From: Synchiropus splendidus
Lineage: Eukaryota > Chordata > Actinopteri > Syngnathiformes > Callionymidae
Length of the DNA: 64,000 nucleotides
Reading direction: 5' to 3'
Assembly: GCF_027744825.2 (NCBI RefSeq)
Contig: NC_071348.1
Span: 16,463,563-16,527,562, forward strand
In this document: positions 43,668 to 57,000 of the stretch, one piece after another
Layout of the letters: every line of letters starts with the position of its first letter
Numbering within the stretch: position 1 is the first letter of the stretch
Made by a program: the position numbers and the translations under genes
Notes under the pieces: generated by a model
Seen by the model: only the letters and a program-made list of their open reading frames with translations
The model's database searches: none
Told to the model about the DNA's origin: nothing

Positions 43668-45190
43668 GCACAATGCAGAAAACGCATTTTCAGCCTGAGA
43701 TAAGGTCGATTCCGGAACGGCAAACATAAAAATGTTGATACCTTTGGAAAAACACTTCAGACCGCTTAGATTTGATGTGCAACTACTAGAAAGATCATTT
43801 CTGATATAGTGGGAGGTGGAAATTTCATGTTCTGGAGCTTACCTACAAAGTTTTGGCACAATGCAGAAAACGCGTTTTCAGCCTGAGATAAGGTGGGTTC
43901 CAGAACGCCAAACATAAAAATGTTGATAACTTTGGAAAAACACTTCAGACAGCTTAGATTTGATGTGCAACTACTAGAAAGACCTTTTCTGCTATAGTGG
44001 GACGGGAAAATTTCATGTTCTGAAGCTTGCCTGCAAAGTTATGTCACAATGCAGAAAACGCGTTTTCAGCTTGAGATAAGGTCGATTCCGGAACGCCAAA
44101 CATAAAAATGTTGATAACTTTCGAAAAACACTTCAGACAGCTTGGATTTGATGTGCAACTACTAGAAAGACCCTTTCTGCTACAGTGGGAGGTGAAAATT
44201 TCATGTACTGAAGCTTACCTGCAAAGTTATGCCACAATGTAGGAAACGCGATTTCAGCCTGAGATAAGGTCAATTCCGGAACGCCAAACATAAAAATATT
44301 GATAACTTTGGAGAAACACTTCAGACAGCTTAGATTTGATGTGCAACTACTAGAAAGACCCATTCTGCTCTAGTGGGAGGTGAAAATTTCATGTTCTAAA
44401 GCTTACCTGCAAAGTTATGGCACAATGCAGAAAACGCATTTTCAGCCTGAGATAAGGTCGATTCCGGAACGGCAAACATAAAAATGTTGATACCTTTGGA
44501 AAAACACTTCAGACCGCTTAGATTTGATGTGCAACTACTAGAAAGATCATTTCTGATATAGTGGGAGGTGGAAATTTCATGTTCTGGAGCTTACCTACAA
44601 AGTTTTGGCACAATGCAGAAAACGCGTTTTCAGCCTGAGATAAGGTGGGTTCCAGAACGCCAAACATAAAAATGTTGATAACTTTGGAAAAACACTTCAG
44701 ACAGCTTAGATTTGATGTGCAACTACTAGAAAGACCTTTTCTGCTATAGTGGGACGGGAAAATTTCATGTTCTGAAGCTTGCCTGCAAAGTTATGTCACA
44801 ATGCAGAAAACGCGTTTTCAGCTTGAGATAAGGTCGATTCCGGAACGCCAAACATAAAAATGTTGATAACTTTCGAAAAACACTTCAGACAGCTTGGATT
44901 TGATGTGCAACTACTAGAAAGACCCTTTCTGCTACAGTGGGAGGTGAAAATTTCATGTACTGAAGCTTACCTGCAAAGTTATGCCACAATGTAGGAAACG
45001 CGATTTCAGCCTGAGATAAGGTCAATTCCGGAACGCCAAACATAAAAATATTGATAACTTTGGAGAAACACTTCAGACAGCTTAGATTTGATGTGCAACT
45101 ACTAGAAAGACCCATTCTGCTCTAGTGGGAGGTGAAAATTTCATGTTCTAAAGCTTACCTGCAAAGTTATGGCACAATGCAGAAAACGCG
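43668..45190 (+). repeat. Tandem pair of a 752-bp tetramer
   Basis: Four-monomer units 43668-44419 and 44420-45171 look identical by eye, including rare variants such as GAACGGCAAACATA, GTTGATACCTTTGG, CTGGAGCTTACCTACAAAG and CACAATGTAGGAAACGCGAT. The second copy continues to about 45190 before differing. This is the first clear higher-order unit reading from the left. Confidence 0.93.
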
Positions 45191-46904
45191 TTTTCAGCCG
45201 GAGATAAGGTCGATTCCGAAACGCCAAACATAAAAATGTTGATAACTTTGGAAAAACACTTCAGACAGCTTAGATTTGATGTGCAACTACGAGAAAGACC
45301 CTTTCTGCTACAGTGGGAGGTGAAAATTTCATGTTCTGAAGCTTTCCTGCAAAGTTATGGCACAATGCGTAAAACGCGTTTTCAGCCTGAGATAAGGTTG
45401 ATTCCGGAACGCCAAACATAAGAATGTTGATAACTTTAGAAAAACACTTCAGACAGCTTAGATTTGATGTGCAACTACTAGAAAGACCCTTTCTGCTATA
45501 GTGGGAAGTAAAAATTTCATGTTCGGAAGCTTCCCTGCAAAGTTATGGCACAATGCGTGAAACGCGTTTTCAGCCTGAGATGAGGTTGATTTCAGAACGC
45601 CAAACATAAAAATGTTGATAACTCAGGAAAAACTCTACAGACAGCTTAGATTTGATGTGCAGCTACTAGAAATACCCTTTCTGCTCTAGTGGGAGGTGAA
45701 AATTTCATGTTCTAAAGCTTCCCTGCAAAGTTATGGCACAATGCGTAAAACGCGTTTTCAGCCTGAGATGAGGTTGATTTCAGAACGCCAAACATAAAAA
45801 TGTTGATAACTTTGGAAAAACACTTCAGACAGCTAAGATTTGATGTGCAACTACTAGAAAGACCCATTCTGCTATAGTGGGAGGTTAAAATTTCATGTTC
45901 TGAAGCTTCCCTGCAAAGTTATGGCACAATGCGTAAAACGCGTTTTCAGCCTGAGATGAGGTTGATTTCAGAACGCCAAACATAAAAATGTTGATAACTT
46001 TGGAAAAACACTTCAGACAGCTTAGATTTGATGTGAGACTACTAGAAAGACCCTTTCTGCTATAGTGGGATATGAAAATTTCATGTTCTGAAGTTTCCCT
46101 GCAAAGTTATGGCAGAATAAGTAAATCGTGTTTTCAGCCTGAGATAAGGTCGATTCCGGAACGCCAAACATAAAAGTGTTGATAACTTTGGAAAAACACT
46201 TCAAACAGCTTTGATTTGATGTGCACATACTCGAAAGACCCTTTCTGCTATAGTGGGAGGTGAAATTTTCATGTTCTGAAGCTTCCCTGCAAAGTTATGG
46301 CACAATGCAGAAAACGCGTTTTCGGCCTGAGATAAGGTCGATTCAGGAACACCAAACATAAAAATGTTGAAAACTTTCGAAAAAAACTTCAGACAGCTTA
46401 GATTTGATGTGCAACTGCGAGAAAGACCCTTTCTGCTGTAGTGGGAGGTGAAAATATCATGTTCTGAAGCTTCCCTGCAAAGTTATGGCACAATGCCTAA
46501 AACGCGTTTTCAGCCTGAGATGAGGTTGATTTCAGAACGCCAAACATAAAAATGTTGATAACTTTGGAAAAACACTTTCGACAGCTTAGATTTGATGTGC
46601 AACTACTAGAAAGACGCATTCTGCTATAGTGGGAGGTGAAAATTTCATGTTCTGAAGCTTCCCTGCAAAGTTATGGCACAATGCGTAAATCGTGTTTTCA
46701 GCCTGAGATAAGGTCGATTCCGGAACGGCAAACATAAAAGTGTTGATAACTTTGGAAAAACACTTCAGACAGCTTCGATTTGATGTGCACCTACAAGAAA
46801 GACCCTTTCTGCTATAGTGGGAGGTGAAATTTTCATGTTCTGAAGCTTCCCTGCAAAGTTATGGCACAATGCAGAAAACTCGTGTTCAGCCTCACATAAG
46901 GTCA

Positions 46905-48840
46905 ATTCCGGAACGCCAAACATAAAAATGTTGATAACTTTGGAAAAACACTTCAGACAGCTTAGATTTGATGTGAGACTACTAGAAAGACCCTTTCTTC
47001 TATAGTGGGAGGTGAAAATTTCATGTTCTGAAGCTTCCCTGCAAAGTTATGGCACAATGCAGAAAACGCGTTTTCAGCCTGAGATAAGGTCGATTCCGGA
47101 ACGCCAAACATAAAAATATTGATAACTTTGGAAAAACACTTCAGACAGCTTAGATTTGATGTGCAACTACTAGAAAGACCCTTTCTGCTACAGTGGGAGG
47201 TGAAAATTTCATGTTCTGAAGCTTCCCTGCAAAGTTGTGCCACAATGCAGGAAACGCGTTTTCAGCCTGAGATAAGGTCGATTCCGGAACGCCAAACATG
47301 AAAATATTGATAACTTTGGAAAAACACTTCAGACAGGTTAGATTTGATGTGCAACTACTAGAAAGACCCTTTCTGCTATAGTGGGAGGTGAAAATTTCAT
47401 GTTCTGAAGCTTCCCTGCAAAGTTATGGCACAATGCAGAAAACGCGTTTTCAGCCTGAGATATGGTGGGTTCCAGAACGCCAAACATAAAAATGTTGATA
47501 ACTTTGGAAAAACACTTCAGACAGCTTAGATTTTATGTGCAACTACTAGAAAGACCCTTTCAGCCTTAGTGGGATATGAAAATTTCATGTTCTGAAGCTT
47601 CCCTGCAAAGTTATAGCAGAATGCGTAAATCGTGTTTTCAGCCTGAGATAAGGTCGATTCCGGAACGCCAAACATAAAAGTGTTGATAACATTGGAAAAA
47701 CACTTCAGACAGCTTCGATTTGATGTGCACCTACTAGAAAGACCTTTTCTGCAGTAGTGGGAGGTGAAATTTTCATGTTCTGAAGCTTCCCTGCAAAGTT
47801 ATGGCACAATGCAGAAAACACGTTTTCAGCCTGAGATAAGGTGGGTTCCAGAACACCAAACATAAAAATGTTAATAACTTTGGAAAAACACTTCAGACAG
47901 CTTAGATTTGATGTGCAACTACTAGAAAGACCCTATCTGCTATAGTGGGAGGTGAATATTTCATGTTCTGAAGCTTCACTTAAAAGTTATGGCACAATGC
48001 AGAAAACGCGTTTTCAGCCTGAGATAAGGTCAATTCCGGAACGCCAAACATAAAAATGTTGATAACTTTGGAAAAACACTTCAGACAGCTTAGATTTGAT
48101 GTGAGACTACTAGAAAGACCCTTTCTTCTATAGTGGGAGGTGAAAATTTCATGTTCTGAAGCTTCCCTGCAAAGTTATGGCACAATGCAGAAAACGCGTT
48201 TTCAGCCTGAGATAAGGTCGATTCCGGAACGCCAAACACAAAAATATTGATAACTTTGGAAAAACACTTCAGACAGCTTAGATTTGATGTGCAACTACTA
48301 GAAAGACCCTTTCTGCTACAGTGGGAGGTGAAAATTTCATGTTCTGAAGCTTCCCTGCAAAGTTGTGCCACAATGCAGGAAACGCGTTTTCAGCCTGAGA
48401 TAAGGTCGATTCCGGAACGCCAAACATGAAAATATTGATAACTTTGGAAAAACACTTCAGACAGGTTAGATTTGATGTGCAACTACTAGAAAGACCCTTT
48501 CTGCTATAGTGGGAGGTGAAAATTTCATGTTCTGAAGCTTCCCTGCAAAGTTATGGCACAATGCAGAAAACGCGTTTTCAGCCTGAGATATGGTGGGTTC
48601 CAGAACGCCAAACATAAAAATGTTGATAACTTTGGAAAAACACTTCAGACAGCTTAGATTTTATGTGCAACTACTAGAAAGACCCTCTCTGCTATAGTGG
48701 GAGGCGAATATTTCATGTTCTGAAGCTTCCCTGCAAAGTTATGGCAGAATGCGTAAATCGTGTTTTCAGCCTGAGATAAGGTCGATTCCGGAACGCCAAA
48801 CATAAAAGTGTTGATAACTTTGGAAAAACACTTCAAACAG
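46905..48840 (+). repeat. Pair of a 1128-bp hexamer
   Basis: A six-monomer unit from about 46905 recurs at 48033. Shared rare variants include GATGTGAGACTACTAG, CCCTTTCTTCTATAG and GATATGGTGGGTTCCAG. The match is nearly perfect for about 650 bases and then shows several differences towards 47690 and 48820. Confidence 0.88.
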
Positions 48841-51559
48841 CTTTGATTTGATGTGCAACTACTAGAAAGACCCTATCTGCTACAGTGGGAGGTGAAAATT
48901 TCATGTTTTGAAGCTTCACTGCAAAGTTATGCCACAATGCAGGAAACGCGTTTTCAGCCTGAGATAAGGTCGATTCCAGAACGCCAAACATAAAAATATT
49001 GATAACTTTGGAAAAACACTTCAGACAGCTTAGATTTGATGTGCAACTACTAGAAAGACCCTTTCTGCTATAGTGGGAGTTGAAAATTTCATGTTCTGAA
49101 GCTTCACTGCAAAGTTATGCCACAATGCAGGAAACGCGTTTTCAGCCTAAGATAAGGTCGATTCCGGAACGCCAAACATAAAAATATTGATAACTTTGGA
49201 AAAACACTTCAGACAGCTTAGATTCGATGTGCAACTACTAGAAAGACCCTTTCTGCTATAGTGGGACGTGAAAATTTCATGTTCTACAGCTTCCTTGCAA
49301 AGTTATGGCACAATGCAGGTAACGCGTTTTCAGCCTGAGAAAAGGTCGATTCCGGAACGCCAAACATAAGAATGTTGATAACTTTGGAAAAACACTTCAA
49401 ACAGCTTAGATTTGATGCGCAACTACTAGAAATACCCTTCCTGCTGAAGTGGGAGGTGAAAATGTCATGTTCTGAAGCTTCCCTGCAAAGTTATGGCAAA
49501 ATATGTAAAGCGCGTTTTCAGGCTGAGATGAGGTTGATTTCAGAACGCCAAACATAAAAATGTTGATAACTTTGGAAAAACACTTTCGACAGCTTAGATT
49601 TGATGTGCAACTACTAGAAAGACCCTTTCTGCTATAGTGGGAGGTTAAAATTTCATGTTCTGAAGCTTCCCTGCAAAGTTATGGCACAATGCGTAAAACG
49701 CGTTTTCAGCCTGAGATGAGGTTGATTTCAGAACGCCAAACATAAAAATGTTGAGAACTTTGGAAAAACACTTCAGACAGCTAAGATTTGATGTGCAACT
49801 ACTAGAAAGACCCTTTCTGCTATAGTGGGAGGTGAAAATTTCATGTTCTGGAGCTTACCTTCAAAGTTTTGGCACAATGCAGAAAACGCGTTTTCAGCCT
49901 GAGATAAGGTCGATTAAGGAACGCCAAACATAAAAGTGTTGATAACTTTGGAAAAACACTTCAGACAGCTTAGATTTGATATGCAACTACGAGAAAGACC
50001 CTTTCAGCTATAGTGGGAGTAGAAAATTTCATGTTCTGAAGCTTTCCTGCAAAGTTATGGCACAATGCGTAAAACGCGTTTTCAGCCTGAGATAAGGTTG
50101 ATTCCGGAACGCCAAATATAAGAATGTTGATAACTTTGGAAAAACACTTCAGACAGCTTAGATTTGATGTGCAACTACTAGAAAGACCCATTCTGCTATA
50201 GTGGGATGTTAAAATTTCATGTTCTGAAGTTTCCCTGCAAAGTTATGGCACAATGCAGAAAATGCGTTTTCAATAAGGTGCGATCCGGAACGCCAAACAT
50301 AAAAATGTTGATAACTTTCGAAAAGCACTTCAGACAGCTTAGATTTGTTGTGCAACTACTAGAAAGACCCTTTCTGCTATAGTGGGAGGTGAAAATTTCA
50401 TATTCTGCAGCTTTCCTGCAAAGTGATGACACCAAGCAGAAAACGCGTTTTCAGCCTGAGAAAAGGTCGATTCCGGAACGCCAAACATAAAAATGTTGAT
50501 AACTCAGGAAAAACTCTACAGACAGCTTAGATTTGATGTGCAACTACGAGAAAGACCCTTTCTGCTATAGTGGGAGGTGAAAATATCATGTTCTGAGGCT
50601 TTCCTGCAAAGTTATGGCAAATTGCGTAAAACGCGTTTTCAGCCTGAGATAAGGTCGATTCCGGAACGCCAAACATAAAAATGTTGATAACTTTGGAAAA
50701 ACACTTCAGACAGCTTAGATTTGATGTACAACTACTAGAAATACCCTTTCTGCTCTAGTGGGACGTGAAAATTTCATGTTCTACAGCTTCCTTGCAAAGT
50801 TATGGCACAATGCAGAAAACGTGTTTTCAGCCTGAGAAAAGGTCGATTCCGGAACGCCAAACATGAGAATGTTGATAACTTTGGAAAAACACTTCAAACA
50901 GCTTAGATTTGTTGCGCAACTACTAGAAATACCCTTCCTGCTGAAGTGGGAGGTGAAAATTTCATGTTCTGAAGCTTCCCTGCAAAGTTATGGCACAATG
51001 CAGAAAACGCGTTTTCGGCCTGAGATAAGGTCGATTCAGGAACGCCAAAGATAAAAATGTTGATAACTTTGGAAAAACACTTCAGACAACTTAGATTTGA
51101 TGTGCAACTACTAGAAATACCCTTTCTGATATGGTGGGAGGAGAAAATTTCATGTTCTGAAGTCTCCCTGCAAAGTTATGGCACAATGCAGAAAACGCGT
51201 TTTCAGCCTGAGATAAGGTGGGTTCCAGAACACCAAACATAAAAATGTTGATAACTTTGGAAAAACACTTCAGACAGCTTAGATTTGATGTGCAACTACT
51301 AGAAAGACCCTTTCAGCTCTAGTGGGACGTGAAAATTTCATGTTCCAAAGCTTCCCTGCAAAGTTATGGCACAATGCAGAAAACGCGTTTTCAGCCTGAG
51401 AAAAGGTCGATTCCGGAACGCCAAACATAAGAATGTTGATAACTTTGGAAAAACACTTCAAACAGCTTAGATTTGATGTGCAACTACTAGAAAGACCCTT
51501 TCTGCTGTAGTGGGAGGTGAAAATTTCATGTTCTGAAGCTTCCCTGCAAAGCTATGGCA

Positions 51560-52780
51560 CAATGCAGAAAAGGCATTTTTCAACCTGAGATAAGGTGGGT
51601 TCCACAACGCCAAACATGAAAATGTTGATAACTTTGGAAATACACTTCAGACAGCTTAGATTTGATGCGCAACTACTAGAAAGACCCTTTCTGCTATATT
51701 GGGAGGTCAGAATTTCATGTTCTGAAGCTTCCCTGCAAAGTTATGGGAAAATGCAGAAAACGATTTTTCATTCTGAGATAAGGTCGATTCCGGAACGCCA
51801 AACATAAAAATGTTGATAACTTTCAAAAACCACTTCAGACAGCTTAGATTTGTTGTGCAACTACTAGAAATACCCTTTCTGCTCTAGTGGGAGGTGAAAA
51901 TATCATGTTCTGAAGCTTCCCTGCAAAGTTATGGCACAATGCGTAAAACGCGTTTTCAGCCTGAGATGAGGTTGATTTCAGAACGCCAAACATAAAAATT
52001 TTGATAACTCAGGAAAAACTCTACAGACAGCTTAGATTTGATGTGCAACTACTAGAAATACCCTTTCTGCTATAGTGGGACGTGAAAATTTCATATTCTG
52101 AAGCTTCCCTGAAAAGTTTTGGCACAATGCAGAAAACGCGTTTTCATCCTGAGATAAGGTCGATTCCGGAACGCCAAACATAAAAATGTTGATAACTTTC
52201 GAAAAACACTTCAGACAGCTTAGATTTGTTGTGCAACTACTAGAAATACCCTTTCTGTTCTAGTGGGAGGTGAAAATTTCATGTTCTAAAGCTTATCTGC
52301 AAAGTTATGGCACAATGCAGAAAACCCGTTTTCTGCGTGAGATAAGGTGGGTTCCAGAACGCCAAACATAAAAATGTTGATAACTTTGGAAAAACACTTC
52401 AGACAGCTTAGATTTGACGTGCAACTACTAGAAAGACCCTTTCAGCTCTAGTGGGAGGTGAAAATTTCATGTTCTGAAGCTTCCCTGCAAAGTTATGGCA
52501 CAATGCAGAAAACGCGTTTTCAACCTGAGATAAGGTGGGTTCCACAACGCCAAACATGAAAATGTTGATAACTTTGGAAATACACTTCAGACAGCTTAGA
52601 TTTGATGCGCAACTACTAGAAAGACCCTTTCTGTTATATTGGGTTGTCAGAATTTCATGTTCTGAAGCTTCTCTGCAAAGTTATGGGACAATGCAGAAAA
52701 CGATTTTTCATCCTGAGATAAGGTCGATTCCGGAACGCCAAACATAAAAATGTTGATAACTTTCGAAAAACACTTCAGAC
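51560..52780 (+). repeat. Shared block at 940-bp spacing
   Basis: The block 51560-51840 recurs at 52500-52780. Both contain CCACAACGCCAAACATGAAA, GGAAATACACTTCAGACAGC and an AAACGATTTTTCAT variant. The spacing is five monomers. Confidence 0.85.
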
Positions 52781-55700
52781 AGCTTAGATTTGTTGTGCAA
52801 CTACTCGAAATACCCTTTCTGCTCTTGTGGGAGGTGAAAATATCATGTTCTGAAGGTTCCCTGAAAAGTTTTGGCACAATGCAGAAAACGCGTTTTCATC
52901 CTGAGATAAGGTCGATTCCGGAACGCCAAACATAAAAATGTTGATAACTTTCGAAAAACACTGCAGACAGCTTAGATTTGTTGTGCAACTACTAGAAATA
53001 CCCTTTCTGCTCTAGTGGGAGGTGAAAATTTCATGTTCTAAAGCTTCCCTGCAAAGTTATGGCACAATGCAGAAAACACGTTTTCTGCGTGAGATAAGGT
53101 CGATTCCGGAACGCCAAACATAAAAATGTTGATAACTCAGGAAAAACTCTACAGACAGCTTAGATTTGATGTGCAACTACTAGAAAGACCCTTTCTACTA
53201 TAGTGGGAGGAGAAAATTTCATGTTCTGAAGTCTCCCTGCAAAGTTATGGCACTATCCAGAAAACGCGTTTTCAGCCTGAGATAAGGTGGGTTCCAGAAC
53301 GCCAAACATAAAAATGTTGATAACTTTGGAAAAACACTTCAGACAGCTTAGATTTGATGTGCAACTACTAGAAAGACCCTTTCTGCTGTAGTGGGAGGTG
53401 AAAATGTCATGTTCTGAAGCTTCCCTGCAAAGTTATGGCAAAATATGTAAAGCGCGTTTTCAGGCTGAGATAAGGTCGATTCCGAAACGCCAAACATAAA
53501 AATGTTGATAACTCAGGAAAAACTCTACAGACAGCTTAGATTTGATGTGCAACTACTAGAAAGACCCTATCTGCTACAGTGGGAGGTGAAAATTTCATGT
53601 TCTGAAACTTCACTGCAAAGTTATGCCACAATGCAGGAAACGCGTTTTCAGCCTGAGATAAGGTCGATTCCGGAACGCCAAACATAAAAATATTGATAAC
53701 TTTGGAAAAACACTTCAGACAGCTTAGATTTGATGTGCAACTACTAGAAAGACCCTTTCTGCTATAGTGGGAGTTGAAAATTTCATGTTCTGAAGCTTCA
53801 CTGCAAAGTTATGCCACAATGCAGGAAACGCGTTTTCAGCCTAAGATAAGGTCGATTCCGAAACGCCAAACATAAAAATGTTGATAACTTTGGAAAAACA
53901 CTTCAGACAGCTTAGATTTGATGTGCAACTACTAGAAAGACCCTTTCTGTTATAGTGGGAGGTTAAAATTTCATGTTCTGAAGCATCCCTGCAAAGTTAT
54001 GGCACAATGCGTAAAAGGCGTTTTCAGCCTGAGATGAGGTTGATTTCAGAACGCCAAACATAAAAATGTTGAGAACATTGGAAAAACACTTCAGACAGCT
54101 TAGATTTGATGTGCAACTACTAGAAAGACCCATTCTGCTATAGTGGGAGGTGAAAATTTCATGTTCTGGAGCTTACCTTCAAAGTTTTGGCACAATGCAG
54201 AAAACGCGTTTTCAGCCTGAGATAAGGTGGGTTCCAGAACGTCAAACATAAAAATGTTGATAACTTTGGAAAAACACTTCAGACAGCTTAGATTTGATGT
54301 GCAACTACTAGAAAGACCCTTTCTGCTACAGTGGGAGGTGAAAATTTCATGTTCTGAAGCTTCCCTGCAAAGTTATGCCACAATGCAAGAAACGCGTTTT
54401 CAGCCTGAGATAAGGTCGATTCAGGAACGCCAAACATAAAAGTGTTGATAACTTTGGAAAAACACTTCAGACAGCTTAGATTTGATATGCAACTACGAGA
54501 AAGACCCTTTCTGCTATAGTGGGAGGTGAAAATTTCATGTTCTGAAGTTTCCCTGCCAAGTTATGGCACAATGCAGAAAATGCGTTTTCAATAAGGTGCG
54601 ATCCGGAACGCCAAACATAAAAATGTTGATAACTTTCGAAAAGCACTTCAGACAGCTTAGATTTGTTGTGCAACTACTAGAAAGACCCTTTCTGCTATAG
54701 TGGGAGGTGAAAATTTTATATTCTGCAGCTTTCCTGCAAAGTGATGACACCAAGCAGAAAACGCGTTTTCAGCCTGAGATAAGGTTGATTCCAGAACGCC
54801 AAACATAAGAATGTTGATAACTTTGGAAAAACACTTCAGACAGGTTAGATTTGATGTGCAACTACTAGAAATACCCTTTCTGCAATAGTGGCAGGTTAAA
54901 ATTTCATGTTCTGAAGCTTCCCTCCAAAGTTATGGCACAATGCAGAAAACACGTTTTCTGCGTGAGATAAGGTCGATTCCGGAACGCCAAACATAAAAAT
55001 GTTGATAACTCAGGAAAAACTCTACAGACAGCTTAGATTTGATGTGCAACTACTAGATATACCCTTTCTGCTGAAGTGGGAGGTGAAAATTTCATGTTCT
55101 AAAGCTTCCCTGCAAAGTTATGGCACAATGCAGAAAACGCGTTTTAAGCGTGAGATAAGGAGAGTTCCGGAACGCCAAACATAAAAATGTTGATAACTTT
55201 GGAACAACACATCAGACCGCTTAGATTTGATATGCAACTACTAGAAAGACCCTTTCTGCTATAGTGGGAGATGAAAATTTCATGTTCTGATGCTTCCCTC
55301 CAAAGTTATGGCACAATGCGTAAAACGCGTTTTCAGTCTGAGATAACGCCGATTCCGGAACGCCAAACATAAAAATGTTGATAACTTTGGAAAAACACTT
55401 CAGACAGCTTAGCTCTGATGTGCAACTACTAGAAAAACCCTTTCTGCTATAGTGGGATGTGAAAATTTCATGTTCTGAAGCTTCCCTGCAAAGTTATGGC
55501 ACAATGCAGAAAACGCGTTTTCCGACTGTGATAAGGTGGGTTCCAGAACGCCAAACAGAAAAAAGTTGATAACTTTGGAAAAACATATCAGACAGCTTAG
55601 ATTTGATGTGCAACTACGAGAAAGACCCTTTCTGCTATAGTGGGAGGTGGAAATTTCATGTTCTGAAGCTTCCCTGCCAAGTTATGGCCCAATTCCGAAA

Positions 55701-57000
55701 ACGCGTTTTCAGCCTGAGATAAGGTCGAGTCCGGAACGCCAAACATAAAAAAGTTGATAACTTTTGAAATACACTTCAGACAGCTTAGATTTGATGTGCA
55801 AGTACTAGAAAGACCCTTTCTGCTATAGTGGGAGGTGAAAATTTAATGTTCTGAAGCTTTATGCAAAGTTATGGCACAATGCGTAAAACGCGTTTTCAGC
55901 CTGAGATAAGGTCAATTCCGGAACGCCAAACATTAAAATGTTGATAACTTTGGAAAAACACTTCAGACAGCTTAGATTTGATGTACAACTACGAGAAAGA
56001 CCTTTTCTGCTATAGCGCAAGTTTAAAATTTCATGTTCTGAAGCTTCCGTGCTAAGTTATGGCACAATGCAGAAAACGCGTTTTTAGCCTGAGAAAAGGT
56101 CGATTCCGGAACGCCAAACATAAAAATGTTGATAACTTTGGATAAACACTTCAGACAGCTTAGATTAGATGTGCAACTACTAGAAAGACCATTTCTGCGA
56201 TTGTGGGAGGTGAAAATTTCTTGTTCTGAAGCTTCCCTGCAAAGTTATGGAACAATGCGTTAAACGCGTTTTCAGCCTGAGATAAGGTCGATTCAGGAAC
56301 GCCAAACATAAAAAATATGATAACTTTTGAAATACACTTCAGACAGCTTAGATTTGCAAGTACTAGAAAGACCCTTTCTGCTATAGTGGGAGGTGAAAAT
56401 TTCATGTTCTGAAGCTTCCCTGCAAAGTTATGGCACAATGGAGAAAACGCGTTTTCAGCCTGTGATAAGGTGGGTTCCGGAACGCCAAACATAAAAATTT
56501 TGATAAATTTGGAAAAACACTTCAGACAGCTTAGATTTCATGTGCAACTACAAGACAGACCCTTTCTGCTATAGTGGGGGGTGAAAATATCATGTTCTGA
56601 AGCTTCCCTGCAAAGTTATGGCACAATGCAGAGAACGGGTGTTCAGCCTGAGATAAGGTGGGTTCCGGAACGCCAAACATAAAAATGTTGATAACTGTTG
56701 AAAAACACTTCAAGACAGCTTAGATTTGATGTGCAACTACTAGAATGACCTTTTCTGCTATAGTGGCAGGTTAAAATTTCATGCTCTGAAACTTCCCTGC
56801 AAAGTTATGGCACAATGCAGAAAACACGTTTTCGGCCTGAGATAAGGTCGATTCAGGAACGCCAAACATAAAAATGTTGATAACTTTCGAAAAGCACTTC
56901 AGACAGCTTAGATTTGTTGTGCAACTACTAGAAAGACCCTTTCTGCGATAGTGGGAGGTGAAAATTTCATATTCTGCAGCTTTCCTGCAAAGTGATGACA

